A DNA stretch of 64,000 nucleotides from Ktedonobacteria bacterium brp13 (GTDB taxonomy: Bacteria; Chloroflexota; Ktedonobacteria; Ktedonobacterales; Ktedonobacteraceae), in the NCBI GenBank assembly GCA_015099395.1, contig AP024096.1:5332001-5396000 (forward strand), written 5' to 3'. Under the pieces are notes generated by a model, which was not told where the DNA came from, did no database searches, and saw only the letters and a list, made by a program, of their open reading frames with translations. Positions 34,864 through 44,026 of this stretch are shown piece by piece (within the stretch, counting starts at the first letter, position 1; each line of letters opens with the position of its first letter). Position numbers and translations under genes: made by a program.

Positions 34864-36780
34864 ATGACCGCTGTCTCACTCAAAGCATCGCAGGCAAATG
34901 AACAAAATAACCAATCAATAATCGAAGCTGAATCTGAAATAGAGCTAGAAGTTATAGAACAGACTGCAAAAAAATATCTACAATATTTTCATAGCTCAGA
35001 TGTACTGGATAAAGGCATTATCCTCATCCCCAAAGCACTCAAAAAGGCTTATAAAGAGATCGGGATCACGCTAACCGAATATGCAGTCATGGAACTGCTA
35101 CTCACCCACTGGTACCATGATAAAGCTCAGCCGGAGGTCAGTATGCATACACTGGCGGAGGAACTGGGCAAGAGCAGACTACAGATCTGGCGTCATATCA
35201 AAAAGCTCCAGCAGAAGGGTGTCCTTATTGTATCGCACGTCTATGACAAGGATGGCGGACAACGCAACAATCGCTACAACATCTATCCTTTTATTGAGCG
35301 CCTTGAAGCATACGCCAATCAGCGTCAATATACTGTCGGCGAGAAGTTTGTCGAAGATGAGGTAGCACCGCAGATAGAGATAGAGTCAGCACCAATCAGC
35401 ATAGCTAAACCCACACCCGAGCCCGCACCTGAACCTGCCACAGTTCTAGTAAACACACAACCAGCAGTAACAGTCTCCTACGCTGACGAGGATACATTCC
35501 AACTTCCGCCACCTGCCCTCGGTCCTAAGGACGCCCACGCATATGGGTTACCCTCCCAGGACGACAAAGATATGTTCCAGCTCCCGCCACCTGCCCTTGG
35601 TCCTAAGACCCCTGGTAAAGCCATGTCTCCTGTAGCAGAGACGGAGTGTAAAGAGGAAATCACAGGGCCAGTTGAAAAGAAAAGTAAGAAGACAGAGTCT
35701 ACAACAAAGAAGAAGCCAGAGCACACTACAAAGTCGCGTAAGAAGAGCAAGCAACAGGACGACTCATTGACACCTCGAGCGATCGCTGAAGGGGTAAACA
35801 GACTGGTGAACATATATGTAGATGCAGATGCGTCGGAACAGCAACAACGCATACGCGAATATACCGAGATGGTAAATCCAGCCGCGCGTCCTATGGCAGC
35901 AGATACTGAAAGTGAAACAGTGCCAGAGACAGACGGAGCCGAGCCCGGCGTCGAGGATGAACGAGCACAGTTTGAAGATGACCAGCAAGGAACCTTGCTC
36001 CCATCCCACGTCGTCGAATATATGCACGAATGTTTCACAGCCTTCTCTGATACAGCACTCGATGACGCCCTGGCATATAAGATCATTGTCAGGATCTATA
36101 AAAAGGCGCTAGAAGTCAAGCTCATCAGCAAAGATTATCTGGACGAGCATATCGAGACAAACTTTTTGAATACAATGGTGCGCGCAACCAAATACACCAT
36201 CTACCAGCTACAGGCCGCAGAGACCGCACAGGATCAGGCGACAGAACTCGATGTCCGGGTGAACTTTGTAGAGCTTTTAGATACCTTCGTAGAAGAGGAT
36301 AGACAGGTAGCAGCCTATGATTGGGGACAGTTCCTGCTCGATAGCCATGAGAAACAATTCAACTACGAACACTGGGGTATCCCGGTGGTGCAGCAACCAA
36401 CTATGGCGGCACATCAGATCCTGGAGAAGCCAAGAGCCTTGATTACACGTGAGAAATCAAGTGCACGCGCTCCTTACGGCATCGAACTCATCAATATGCT
36501 TCGTTACTATGGTATCCAGCTGGAACGCAGAATAGAGAGTAATCTGTTGAGCAAGATGCCCAATATCGAGAAGCTCAAAGAGATGCAAGGCATCCTACGC
36601 ATGGAACAGTTCAGAGATGAACAGGAACAGCTCAAACACGTGACCCCCTGGCACATTGCCGGCAGTACCCTTGAGCTCTACTGCAATCTCTACCTCGACG
36701 CAGCAGCACCGCAAGAGGAGCAGTATTCATCCGAGGCCATCCAGCACCAACCAACGGACCAGTCCATGCAGACAGAGTAA
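34864..36780 (+). CDS. Winged-helix DNA-binding protein with Pro-rich repeats, function unknown
   Basis: 638 residues. Residues about 50-150 form a winged-helix domain (TEYAVMELLLTHWYHDKAQP, then MHTLAEELGKSRLQIWRHIKKLQQKGVL), like helix-turn-helix replication or plasmid initiator proteins. A disordered centre (about 165-320) holds two copies of MFQLPPPALGPK or TFQLPPPALGPK and a Lys-rich block (EKKSKKTESTTKKKPEH). The C-terminal 260 residues are helical and unrecognised. No catalytic motif or membrane segment. Upstream lies a TACATGTA-rich spacer. It is probably a DNA-binding protein whose repeats recruit a partner, but this is inference. The gene stands alone between terminators. Confidence 0.65.
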   Translation: MTAVSLKASQANEQNNQSIIEAESEIELEVIEQTAKKYLQYFHSSDVLDKGIILIPKALKKAYKEIGITLTEYAVMELLLTHWYHDKAQPEVSMHTLAEELGKSRLQIWRHIKKLQQKGVLIVSHVYDKDGGQRNNRYNIYPFIERLEAYANQRQYTVGEKFVEDEVAPQIEIESAPISIAKPTPEPAPEPATVLVNTQPAVTVSYADEDTFQLPPPALGPKDAHAYGLPSQDDKDMFQLPPPALGPKTPGKAMSPVAETECKEEITGPVEKKSKKTESTTKKKPEHTTKSRKKSKQQDDSLTPRAIAEGVNRLVNIYVDADASEQQQRIREYTEMVNPAARPMAADTESETVPETDGAEPGVEDERAQFEDDQQGTLLPSHVVEYMHECFTAFSDTALDDALAYKIIVRIYKKALEVKLISKDYLDEHIETNFLNTMVRATKYTIYQLQAAETAQDQATELDVRVNFVELLDTFVEEDRQVAAYDWGQFLLDSHEKQFNYEHWGIPVVQQPTMAAHQILEKPRALITREKSSARAPYGIELINMLRYYGIQLERRIESNLLSKMPNIEKLKEMQGILRMEQFRDEQEQLKHVTPWHIAGSTLELYCNLYLDAAAPQEEQYSSEAIQHQPTDQSMQTE

Positions 36781-36803
36781 TAAGGCCATCAGATAAACTC
36801 AGC

Positions 36804-37241
36804 CTATTGAGCGGAGACTGAGAACTGTGCATGCTCGGTTGCTTGACCAGATAGCGAGATAGTGACGTCGATCAGCCAGGAGCCACGCATAGCAAAGTGA
36901 GCTTGCATATGATAGATGCCCGGCGACACTTCCCGCGCCGTAGCAGTCTCCGTACCCATATCCATATCAGCCATCACGTCGCTGATCACGACCCGCGCAT
37001 GGCTGACCAGTTGCTGTGAAGGGCTGTCGAGTACCTGCACAGAGAGATCAGCCGTGCTACCAGGTTTAGGAGGATTAGGGGCAACCTGGAACGTCAGCGC
37101 ATAAGGGCCCGCTTGAGCACTCTGAGTCGTCGGACTGGTCTGCATGGGGAGCCAGGCCTCTAACGAAGAACCCAGCCAGGTTACCAGTCCTAACAGGAAT
37201 AGACCCACAAGGAGAATCAAAAGTTGACGTCGCCTCTTCAT
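36804..37241 (-). CDS. FixH/YtkA-like membrane-anchored protein
   Basis: 145 residues. A single N-terminal membrane helix (residues about 7-26) is followed by an extracytoplasmic domain with PNPPKPGSTADLSVQVLD, MADMDMG and SPGIYHMQAHFAMRGSWLIDVTI, matching the YtkA/FixH immunoglobulin-like pattern. Family members are associated with copper handling or cytochrome oxidase assembly; the Met/Asp-rich MADMDMG resembles a metal site. It is monocistronic and convergent with the winged-helix gene. Role inferred only from family. Confidence 0.75.
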   Translation of the reverse strand: MKRRRQLLILLVGLFLLGLVTWLGSSLEAWLPMQTSPTTQSAQAGPYALTFQVAPNPPKPGSTADLSVQVLDSPSQQLVSHARVVISDVMADMDMGTETATAREVSPGIYHMQAHFAMRGSWLIDVTISLSGQATEHAQFSVSAQ

Positions 37242-37573
37242 AATACCTCAAAAGCTGTATTGCCCACAGCCACGACATTCACGAATATCCATATGTATTT
37301 ACGAGCATCTATGAGTATCTCTACTTTATAGTAAAAAGGTGGGCCACGTCTGCACACCCCTGCTAACAGAAGATACGATATATATGAAGCAGGGGCGAAA
37401 CATGACCCACCTGGAGCGGCGTAAAAAGCCGGCTCTATAGGAGAGCTATACAAGGAGCAAGACAGTGCGATGAGCATACCTCGTGAAAGAGACAAAGTGC
37501 TGAAGATGGTAAACTCTGATACCTTGCTTCATGTATAGTATAGCTGATCAAGCAAATAACGAAAAGAGGAGGC

Positions 37574-37612
37574 TAAAAAATCATCAGAAAGTCCTGATGA
37601 TAAGCTTTCTGA
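37574..37612 (-). terminator. Minus-strand hairpin terminator with an alternative fold
   Basis: On the minus strand ATCATCAG (37601-37594) pairs with CTGATGAT (37587-37580) and is followed by TTTTTT. TCAGAAAG (37584-37591) can instead pair with CTTTCTGA (37605-37612), so the two folds exclude each other, as in attenuators. No minus-strand gene is annotated upstream of it. Confidence 0.5.
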
Positions 37613-37639
37613 CAGGAGCGTAAAAAATAGATTTTACCA

Positions 37640-37669
37640 TTTACAGGGCTTCACAGGGTGAAGTATAAT
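37640..37669 (+). promoter_or_regulatory. Predicted sigma-70 type promoter upstream of sdh operon
   Basis: TTTACA (37640-37645) and TATAAT (37664-37669) are separated by 18 bases. The spacer contains a small inverted repeat CTTCAC/GTGAAG. The leader to sdhC would be about 480 bases. Confidence 0.4.
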
Positions 37670-38153
37670 CATATCTAGCAACGTCAACGACCATGCACAG
37701 ACAGTGGAGTGCTACAATAAAACACAAGGCTAGCTCAGAACGTTGCAGCAAAGATTCAGACAGATTCTTGCATGTATAGCACATGAAAAAGCATAACGCA
37801 TTTTAAAGACTTACCATTAATCATCTGAACTTTGCGAGTCGCAATGGTGCGGCTTAAAGATTGTTTTTAACCGCCTGTACCTTTTTTAGTATACATGCCA
37901 GCAAAAACAATCATATGGATGCTACACCAGAGTTAATCGGCTTCTTTACCCATCTAAGATTTTATGCAACGATGGCACTCCAGATGTCAGAATAAGGCGA
38001 GAGCAAGAGCTACGAGGCCAGAAGGCGATGCAAAAACTTGCATTATGCCGGGCATAGCAATTGAGAAGCCCATGATGATACCGGAGGCATCATGCACACA
38101 TACCTTCTCAGTGCCTCATGTGACACCTCTCGCCACTCAGAATCGAGGAAGAA

Positions 38154-38540
38154 ATGTATAAAGGTCAATCTGGTATGTGGTCCTGGTTGCTTCACCGCAT
38201 CTCGGGACTCGGATTACTCCTTTTTTTGCTCATCCATATCGCCGATGTCTCGATGATCAGTTTCGGCCCTCAGGTCTACAATCAGAGTGTGCTCTTATTT
38301 GACTACTGGATCGTACGACTGCTCTCGGTAGCGCTTGTGACGGCAGTGCTCTTCCACTCATTTAACGGTATTCGCATTATCATGATCGATTTCTGGCGCA
38401 AAGGTGCCCGCTATCAGCGTGTCCTCTTCGGTATTGCTCTGGCCCTCACTATCGTCATCGCTCTACCGTTCGCCTATATCATCATGGTCCCTTCACTGCA
38501 TTGGCTCACAGCAATGCCACATATCACAGCGAATCGTTAA
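38154..38540 (+). CDS. sdhC: Succinate dehydrogenase cytochrome b subunit
   Basis: 128 residues with three membrane helices. WSWLLHRISGLGLLLFLLIHIAD supplies the His for heme and SVALVTAVLFHSFNGIRIIMIDF the second, the usual SdhC motif pair. It anchors the catalytic subunits in the membrane and passes electrons to quinone. GAGGAAGAA lies immediately before the ATG. First gene of sdhCDAB. Confidence 0.93.
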   Translation: MYKGQSGMWSWLLHRISGLGLLLFLLIHIADVSMISFGPQVYNQSVLLFDYWIVRLLSVALVTAVLFHSFNGIRIIMIDFWRKGARYQRVLFGIALALTIVIALPFAYIIMVPSLHWLTAMPHITANR

Positions 38541-38658
38541 CCAGCCCGGTATACTGCGTGAACCGTTCTCTCTATCTGATGCGCACTATCCATGAAAATC
38601 ATGAAGAGATAACACCAGAGTTATCACGTATATGCCTTTCTGGAAGGAGAAAGACTTT

Positions 38659-39078
38659 ATGTTACAAGTTTCGACTGGCAAAGGTCCACGACCTGCCGGT
38701 GGTGGTTTTGAGACATTTTCCTGGTATTATTTTCGCATCTCCGGCATCCTGTTGGTTTTCTTAGTGATTGTACATCTGGTCATTATGCATATTACTAATG
38801 ACGTGGCATGCACAACGTATTCATTTATCGCGAGTCGCTACGCCAATATCTTCTGGCGTGTCTTCGATTGGTTGTTGTTAACCATCGGCCTGACACACGG
38901 TATGAATGGCTTGCGCGTCGTTATTGATGACTATGTACAATCGGCGCGAGCACGCTTATGGTGTCTGGCGCTTACTGCTGTTCTCCTGGTTGTGTTCTTT
39001 ATGCTTGGTACCCTTACACTGGTCACTTTCCATGGTGTTGCAAGCAGCCTATCAGGACCAACGTGCGTTCCCAAATAA
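38659..39078 (+). CDS. sdhD: Succinate dehydrogenase hydrophobic membrane anchor subunit
   Basis: 139 residues from the ATG at 38659, chosen because AAGGAGA lies eight bases upstream; the in-frame ATG at 38632 lacks this. Three membrane helices are present. FSWYYFRISGILLVFLVIVHLVIMH carries a heme-ligand His and LTIGLTHGMNGLRVVIDDY a second His. It pairs with SdhC to form the heme b and quinone site. The gene lies 118 bases after sdhC, a wider gap than in the remaining operon, and 15 bases before sdhA. Confidence 0.9.
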   Translation: MLQVSTGKGPRPAGGGFETFSWYYFRISGILLVFLVIVHLVIMHITNDVACTTYSFIASRYANIFWRVFDWLLLTIGLTHGMNGLRVVIDDYVQSARARLWCLALTAVLLVVFFMLGTLTLVTFHGVASSLSGPTCVPK

Positions 39079-39093
39079 GAATGAGGATATAGA

Positions 39094-40830
39094 ATGTATC
39101 AGAAGTTTGATGTTGTAATTGTTGGCTCGGGTGGTGCTGGCTTAATGGCAGCAATGCAACTCCCCAATGCCAGTGTTGCGGTCCTGACAAAAGTCTATCC
39201 AACACGCTCACATACCGGAGCGGCGCAGGGCGGTGTCGCGGCTGCATTAGGGAACCAGGAAGAAGACCACTGGAAGTGGCATATGTACGATACGGTCAAG
39301 GGTGGCGACTATCTGGTGGATCAACCGGCCGCTGAGATTCTGACCCGTGAGGCGATCGATGCCGTCTATGAACTAGAACACCGAGGGCTACCCTTTAACC
39401 GTACCGAAGATGGTCGTATCGATCAGCGCCGTTTCGGCGGTCATACACGTAACTACGGCGAGGGACCGGTCCGCCGTTCCTGCTATGCCGCAGACCGTAC
39501 CGGTCACATGATCCTCCAAACGATGTACCAGAACGCCATTAAGAACGAGGTCCGCTTCTTTAACGAGTTCCTGGCACTGGACCTACTTATGAATGATGGT
39601 CAGGTCTGTGGTGTCGTCGCAATGGAGATCCGCACAGGCGAGATCCATACATTCCACGCCAAAACGGTCCTCTTCGCGACCGGTGGCTATGGTCGCGCAT
39701 GGCGTGTTACCAGCAACGCCTTTGCCTGTATGGGTGACGGTATGTCGATCGCGTATCGCCGTGGTATCCCATTGCAGGATATGGAGATGTACCAGTTCCA
39801 TCCAACTGGCATCTATAAGGTCGGTGTGCTACTCAGTGAGGCCGCGCGTGGTGAGGGGGGCAAGCTCCTCAACGGGAAAGGCGAGTACTTCATGGAGCGC
39901 TATATGCCGACGCTGAAGGATCTTGCGCCGCGTGATATCGTCTCGCGCTGTATCGTACAGGAGATCAAGGATGGGAACGGCGTCGATGGGAAAGATTATG
40001 TTTATCTGGACGTCCGTCACCTGGGCGCGAAAAAGATTGCCGAGAAGCTACCAGATATCACCGACTTTGCCCGTAACTATCTGGGCGTCGAACCGATTAC
40101 CGAGCCGGTCCCGATCCAGCCAACCGCACACTATGCCATGGGCGGCATTCCTACCGACACGGATGCACGAGTCGTAATCGACAGCCAGTGGACCCCTCTA
40201 CCAGGCTTCTACGCCGCTGGTGAGGTCGCCTGCGTCTCCGTACACGGTGCTAATCGTCTGGGTACCAACTCACTGGTCGACCTGATCGTCTTTGGACGCC
40301 GCGCAGGTAAGCACATGGCAACGTTTATCCAGGAGAACGACTTCGCACCATTACCCGATCATCACGAAGATAAGGCGCGTCAACTGGTCGAGCGCTTAAG
40401 AAGTTCGACTGGCGGCGAGTCGGCAGCCCGTATTCGTAGTGAAATGCAGAACGAGATGATCGACAACGTCTTTGTAGAACGCACAGATCAGGGTCTACAC
40501 CACGCGCTGGATACCATTAACGGACTGCAAGAGGCCTACCAGCGTGTCCAGCTACAGGACAAGGGCCTGTGCTTCAATACAGAGCTACAAGAGGCACTGG
40601 AGCTCGGTTTCCTGCTTGACTGCTCCGAGGCTACTATCCATGGTGCGCTGGCCCGCACTGAGAGCAGAGGCGCACACTTCCGTCTCGATTATCAGAAACG
40701 TGACGATGTCAATTGGCTTAAGCATACACTGGCCTATCGCGACGAGACAACGCAAGACGTCCACCTGGACTATAAAGATGTTATCCTCGTTGACGACCCG
40801 ATCTTCAAGCCCAAAGAACGTAAGTATTAG
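39094..40830 (+). CDS. sdhA: Succinate dehydrogenase flavoprotein subunit
   Basis: 578 residues. The FAD-binding GSGGAGLMAA is at 11-20 and His40 in RSHTGAAQGG is the covalent FAD site. Catalytic blocks RRFGGHTRNYGEGPVRRSCYA, HPTGIY, HYAMGGIPTD and ANRLGTNSLVDLIVFGRRAG are all intact. The enzyme oxidises succinate to fumarate in the TCA cycle. The gene follows sdhD by 15 bases and precedes sdhB by 12. Confidence 0.98.
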   Translation: MYQKFDVVIVGSGGAGLMAAMQLPNASVAVLTKVYPTRSHTGAAQGGVAAALGNQEEDHWKWHMYDTVKGGDYLVDQPAAEILTREAIDAVYELEHRGLPFNRTEDGRIDQRRFGGHTRNYGEGPVRRSCYAADRTGHMILQTMYQNAIKNEVRFFNEFLALDLLMNDGQVCGVVAMEIRTGEIHTFHAKTVLFATGGYGRAWRVTSNAFACMGDGMSIAYRRGIPLQDMEMYQFHPTGIYKVGVLLSEAARGEGGKLLNGKGEYFMERYMPTLKDLAPRDIVSRCIVQEIKDGNGVDGKDYVYLDVRHLGAKKIAEKLPDITDFARNYLGVEPITEPVPIQPTAHYAMGGIPTDTDARVVIDSQWTPLPGFYAAGEVACVSVHGANRLGTNSLVDLIVFGRRAGKHMATFIQENDFAPLPDHHEDKARQLVERLRSSTGGESAARIRSEMQNEMIDNVFVERTDQGLHHALDTINGLQEAYQRVQLQDKGLCFNTELQEALELGFLLDCSEATIHGALARTESRGAHFRLDYQKRDDVNWLKHTLAYRDETTQDVHLDYKDVILVDDPIFKPKERKY

Positions 40831-40842
40831 AGGGAGCTTGCT

Positions 40843-41553
40843 ATGAACGTCCTGATACGCATCAAGCGCTACAATCCTGAAGAGCATGGCGCGAAACCCT
40901 ATTGGAACGAATTCCGTGTCGAGGTTGATCCGATTGATCGTCTGCTCGATGCACTCAATATGATCAAATGGAACATGGATGGTACATTGACTTACCGTCG
41001 CTCATGTGCGCATGGTGTCTGCGGCTCTGATGCTATGCGCATCAATGGGCGCAACCGCCTGGCCTGTAAAGTGCTGATGCGCGATGTCGGCAATAAAGTC
41101 ACGATTGAACCGATGCTGGGCTATCCGGTAATCAAGGACCTGGTCGTTGATATGGATCGCTTCTTTGAAAAATATCGCTCCATCAAGCCGTTCCTGATCA
41201 CTCATGATAACGAGCCTGGCACCGAGCGAATCCAGTCGCCCGCCCAGCGCGAGCGCTATGACGAAGGCACCAAGTGTATTCTCTGTGGCGCTTGCACCGG
41301 TTCTTGCCCATCGATCTGGGGTAATCCGAACTGGGTCGGCCCGGCCTCTATCGTCAATGCACATCGCTTTATCTTCGATAGCCGTGACCAGGGTGCCGCC
41401 GAACGTCTACAAGTGCTAGGCCAGCGCGACGGCGTATGGCGTTGTCGTACGATCTTCAACTGTGCCGACGCCTGCCCACGTGGTATACCTGTCACAGATC
41501 TGATCGAAGATGTGAAACGTGCCATCATCTATGGTAGTACCGAGGAAGCATAA
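40843..41553 (+). CDS. sdhB: Succinate dehydrogenase iron-sulfur subunit
   Basis: 236 residues. The plant-type [2Fe-2S] ligands lie in SCAHGVCGSDAMRINGRNRLAC, the [4Fe-4S] in CILCGACTGSCP and the [3Fe-4S] in CRTIFNCADACPRGI. It transfers electrons from SdhA flavin to the SdhCD heme and quinone. The ribosome site GAGGGAG precedes the ATG. Last gene of the operon, followed by two hairpins. Confidence 0.97.
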   Translation: MNVLIRIKRYNPEEHGAKPYWNEFRVEVDPIDRLLDALNMIKWNMDGTLTYRRSCAHGVCGSDAMRINGRNRLACKVLMRDVGNKVTIEPMLGYPVIKDLVVDMDRFFEKYRSIKPFLITHDNEPGTERIQSPAQRERYDEGTKCILCGACTGSCPSIWGNPNWVGPASIVNAHRFIFDSRDQGAAERLQVLGQRDGVWRCRTIFNCADACPRGIPVTDLIEDVKRAIIYGSTEEA

Positions 41554-41575
41554 GCAGATAGCAGTATCTCCATAT

Positions 41576-41653
41576 CCAGGATAGCCAGGGTCATAGCAGG
41601 CCAGCTATCCTGGTCGTGTCTCTGTTCATTTCTGTTCATGAGTGAACAGAGAC
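41576..41653. terminator. Two tandem hairpins between sdhB and the convergent zinc-ribbon gene
   Basis: CCAGGATAGC (41576-41585) pairs with GCTATCCTGG (41604-41613). GTCTCTGTTCA (41618-41628) pairs with TGAACAGAGAC (41643-41653). Both stems are perfect. They probably terminate the converging transcripts. Confidence 0.65.
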
Positions 41654-41657
41654 GCTG

Positions 41658-41993
41658 TTAACGCATATGCATTTTTTTCGAAGACAGGGGTCGAGACGTT
41701 TTAGAGGTCTCAGAAGAACGCTCTTGTAGCTGCAATACCATCTGGGTAATCGATTCATGGCTTCCCATCTCCTGGAGGACTTTACCACTTCCACTACCAC
41801 CTGTGGCATCCACCTCATACCGCTGGCGCACTCCCTGGGGATCATCGGCTGCAATAACCTGCTCCATCCATTGCACGCCGCAGATACCACATATCCCATG
41901 GCTTGCCTCATAGAGCTTGGGTACTGGAAGGGGAGAGAGACGTTCCCCCGCGCTATCAATCAAGCGCAAGCACCAAGCGCACTGACGCACCAT
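41658..41993 (-). CDS. Small cysteine-rich (zinc-ribbon-like) protein
   Basis: 111 residues from the ATG at 41993, chosen for AAAGGA nine bases upstream; another in-frame ATG at 42020 would add nine residues including two cysteines. CAWCLRLIDSAGERL and ASHGICGICGVQWMEQV give a CX2C...SHGICX2C pattern known from short domains attached to PAS or response-regulator proteins, probably a zinc knuckle. The C-terminal 50 residues are polar and contain GSGSGK. Function unknown. Single gene convergent with sdhB. Confidence 0.65.
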   Translation of the reverse strand: MVRQCAWCLRLIDSAGERLSPLPVPKLYEASHGICGICGVQWMEQVIAADDPQGVRQRYEVDATGGSGSGKVLQEMGSHESITQMVLQLQERSSETSKTSRPLSSKKMHMR

Positions 41994-42682
41994 ACATCCA
42001 CATCCTTTCTCAGCAGGCATTTCTTCAGTTTTTAGAAGAGCTAGTCTTCACAGATTATTCTATTACAGCACCACATCCGCCGCAGGAGGCTCTGTACATG
42101 CAAACCAGCGAGCAATGCGGCATACATCGTCAGGTAGTGTGAGCATACGACGAACACCTCAATTTTCATACCCCCCTATCTATTATAATCAATCTGTGGG
42201 TAAATAATAGACCATTTTGCTGCTATTTTTACCGTGCCTATTATGTTGAATACTACCCATCTTTTAAAAGAAACGCACTTTTTTTTGTATTTAGAATAAG
42301 TGCTACTCTAGAAACGAAGTATATTCAGGCTGGTCACTCATTTTAGGTGTAAATATATTCATGTTACAGCAGACGGCAAGGAATTTTTGATGAATAAATG
42401 TATAGGTAGTGTGACAGAAACACAAGGAGCAAAGACTTTTGCATATGATATTTTATGCATGTAGCAAGGCATTATTTATGCGGACACTTGACGTAAAGCT
42501 TAATAGTATGTTACCTTTGTCTCATGGTTCTACTTAGTTAAGAGTAATGACTAACTAAGATCTTATTTCACTTATCAACGCGACTCACATCGCTTGCGCT
42601 TTGTGTTCTGCGCACCCAGGTGTTCAAGTCAGCAATACGTGCAGTTTTACGAATTAGTAATAGATGCTCTTGGTGGTCAGTT
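41994..42682. other. Long intergenic region upstream of the ROK regulator
   Basis: About 690 bases, AT-rich around 42160-42560, between divergent genes. It should contain the promoters of both. A TTGACG at 42488 has no convincing -10 partner. No RNA gene or repeat recognised. Confidence 0.3.
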
Positions 42683-44014
42683 ATGGATAACCAGACCCGC
42701 CGCAACGATAGCGGCACACATACACACGAGGTGCAGAGACGTAGCAGTCGACAGATTGAACATGGTATAGACCTCCACATGATCCGTGAGTTCAACCGCC
42801 TCCTGATCTTAAATCATATCCGCGAACATGGCCCACTGGCGCGTGTCATGATTGCACAGCGGCTCGGTCTCTCACGTACAACCGTCAGTAGTATCATAGA
42901 TGTGCTCATGAACGAGGGTATCGTGCGCGAAGGAAGTCTGCTTGACGCGGCCCCTCAGGGCGGACGCCGGGCTATTCTCGTCCACTTCGAGGAGGATGCA
43001 GGCCGTGTAATTGGGATCGATATCGGGCGTAGCCATCTTACATTGATTATCACCGATCTCGCAGCTACAGTCCTCTCTCAGAAGACACTCCCCTTTAACA
43101 CCGATCATGGCGCAGAACACTGTATGCTTGAAGTTATACAGTTGGTGCGTCTCTTTACCAGCGAAGTAGAACTCAATTGGAGCAGGGTCATCGGCATTGG
43201 CGTGGGCATCCCAGGTCCTTTAGATAATGAATGCCATCGCATCAGTCGAGCGCCCCATATGCCTGGTTGGGAAAATATCGATCTATGGCAGATCCTCCAG
43301 CAAGAGTTCCATGTACCGATATGGATTGATCGAGATGCCAATATGGGTGCAATCGGTGAGTATCGCGGTGGTGCGGGCCAGAAGCACACAGACCTGGCAT
43401 ATATCAAGGTCGGAACAGGCATCGGTGCGGGACTACTGCTCAATGGTGATATCTATCGTGGGCATAGTGGCAGCGCCGGTGAAGTAGGCCATCTGACGAT
43501 CCAGGAGAATGGGATACAGTGTAGCTGCGGAAACCGGGGCTGCCTGGAGACCGTTGCCACCGCTCCATTAATTGTCGCCGACGCAGAACAGGGCCTTACC
43601 CTCTCACAGAAACAATCCACCCACCTGAGCGGCATAGCTACAGCACATCCCGCCGACCAATCCAACAGAGCAAACAGAGCAGGTAGACCCAAGAAGAATA
43701 TTGCCGATGTCCTTCAGTCTGCCCGTGAGGGTGACCCGGCGAGTCTGGCAGCACTGGAGCAGGCAGGCAAACATATAGGTGTCGCGCTCGCTGGGCTCAT
43801 CAATATCTTTAATCCCTCCGCAGTTATTATCGACGGCGGGATCGCCCATCCTGACGAAATCTTCCTGCACTCATTGCAGAGGAGCGCAACTGACGCCTGC
43901 CTGCCTTCAGCCTGGGAAGGGACACATATAGTCGCAGCTGAACTGGGTACACTCTCGGTCGCACTAGGAGCAACCTATACAGTTATCGACGCTACGTTTA
44001 ATCAGCAGAAATAG
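42683..44014 (+). CDS. ROK family transcriptional regulator (NagC/XylR type)
   Basis: 443 residues from the ATG at 42683 (GGTGG upstream); an in-frame GTG at 42620 is less likely. Residues about 35-95 form a winged helix (GPLARVMIAQRLGLSRTTVSS). The ROK domain carries GIDIGRSHL (phosphate-1-like), GIGVGIPGPLD, IDRDANMGAIGE, KVGTGIGAGLLLNG and the zinc motif EVGHLTIQENGIQCSCGNRGCLE. ROK repressors sense sugars or their phosphates and control sugar genes. The lipoprotein gene follows after 12 bases, and no sugar genes are adjacent, so the regulon is unknown. Confidence 0.92.
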   Translation: MDNQTRRNDSGTHTHEVQRRSSRQIEHGIDLHMIREFNRLLILNHIREHGPLARVMIAQRLGLSRTTVSSIIDVLMNEGIVREGSLLDAAPQGGRRAILVHFEEDAGRVIGIDIGRSHLTLIITDLAATVLSQKTLPFNTDHGAEHCMLEVIQLVRLFTSEVELNWSRVIGIGVGIPGPLDNECHRISRAPHMPGWENIDLWQILQQEFHVPIWIDRDANMGAIGEYRGGAGQKHTDLAYIKVGTGIGAGLLLNGDIYRGHSGSAGEVGHLTIQENGIQCSCGNRGCLETVATAPLIVADAEQGLTLSQKQSTHLSGIATAHPADQSNRANRAGRPKKNIADVLQSAREGDPASLAALEQAGKHIGVALAGLINIFNPSAVIIDGGIAHPDEIFLHSLQRSATDACLPSAWEGTHIVAAELGTLSVALGATYTVIDATFNQQK

Positions 44015-44026
44015 GAGTTTTACACT

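Larger units (their letters stand above)
37242..38153. other. Long intergenic region upstream of sdhCDAB
   Basis: About 910 bases. It holds a probable promoter at 37640-37669 and a minus-strand hairpin with a T-run at 37574-37612 (both listed separately). The rest has no open frame with a ribosome site except the sdhC leader. A small RNA on the minus strand ending at 37574 is possible. Confidence 0.4.

Noticed and set aside
35478-36086. 202-codon minus-strand frame
   Set aside because: It is a Ser-rich antisense shadow of the winged-helix gene, whose own frame has clear domain structure.
37964-38161. 65-codon frame running into sdhC
   Set aside because: Overlaps the sdhC start, Arg/Thr-rich without structure and no ribosome site.
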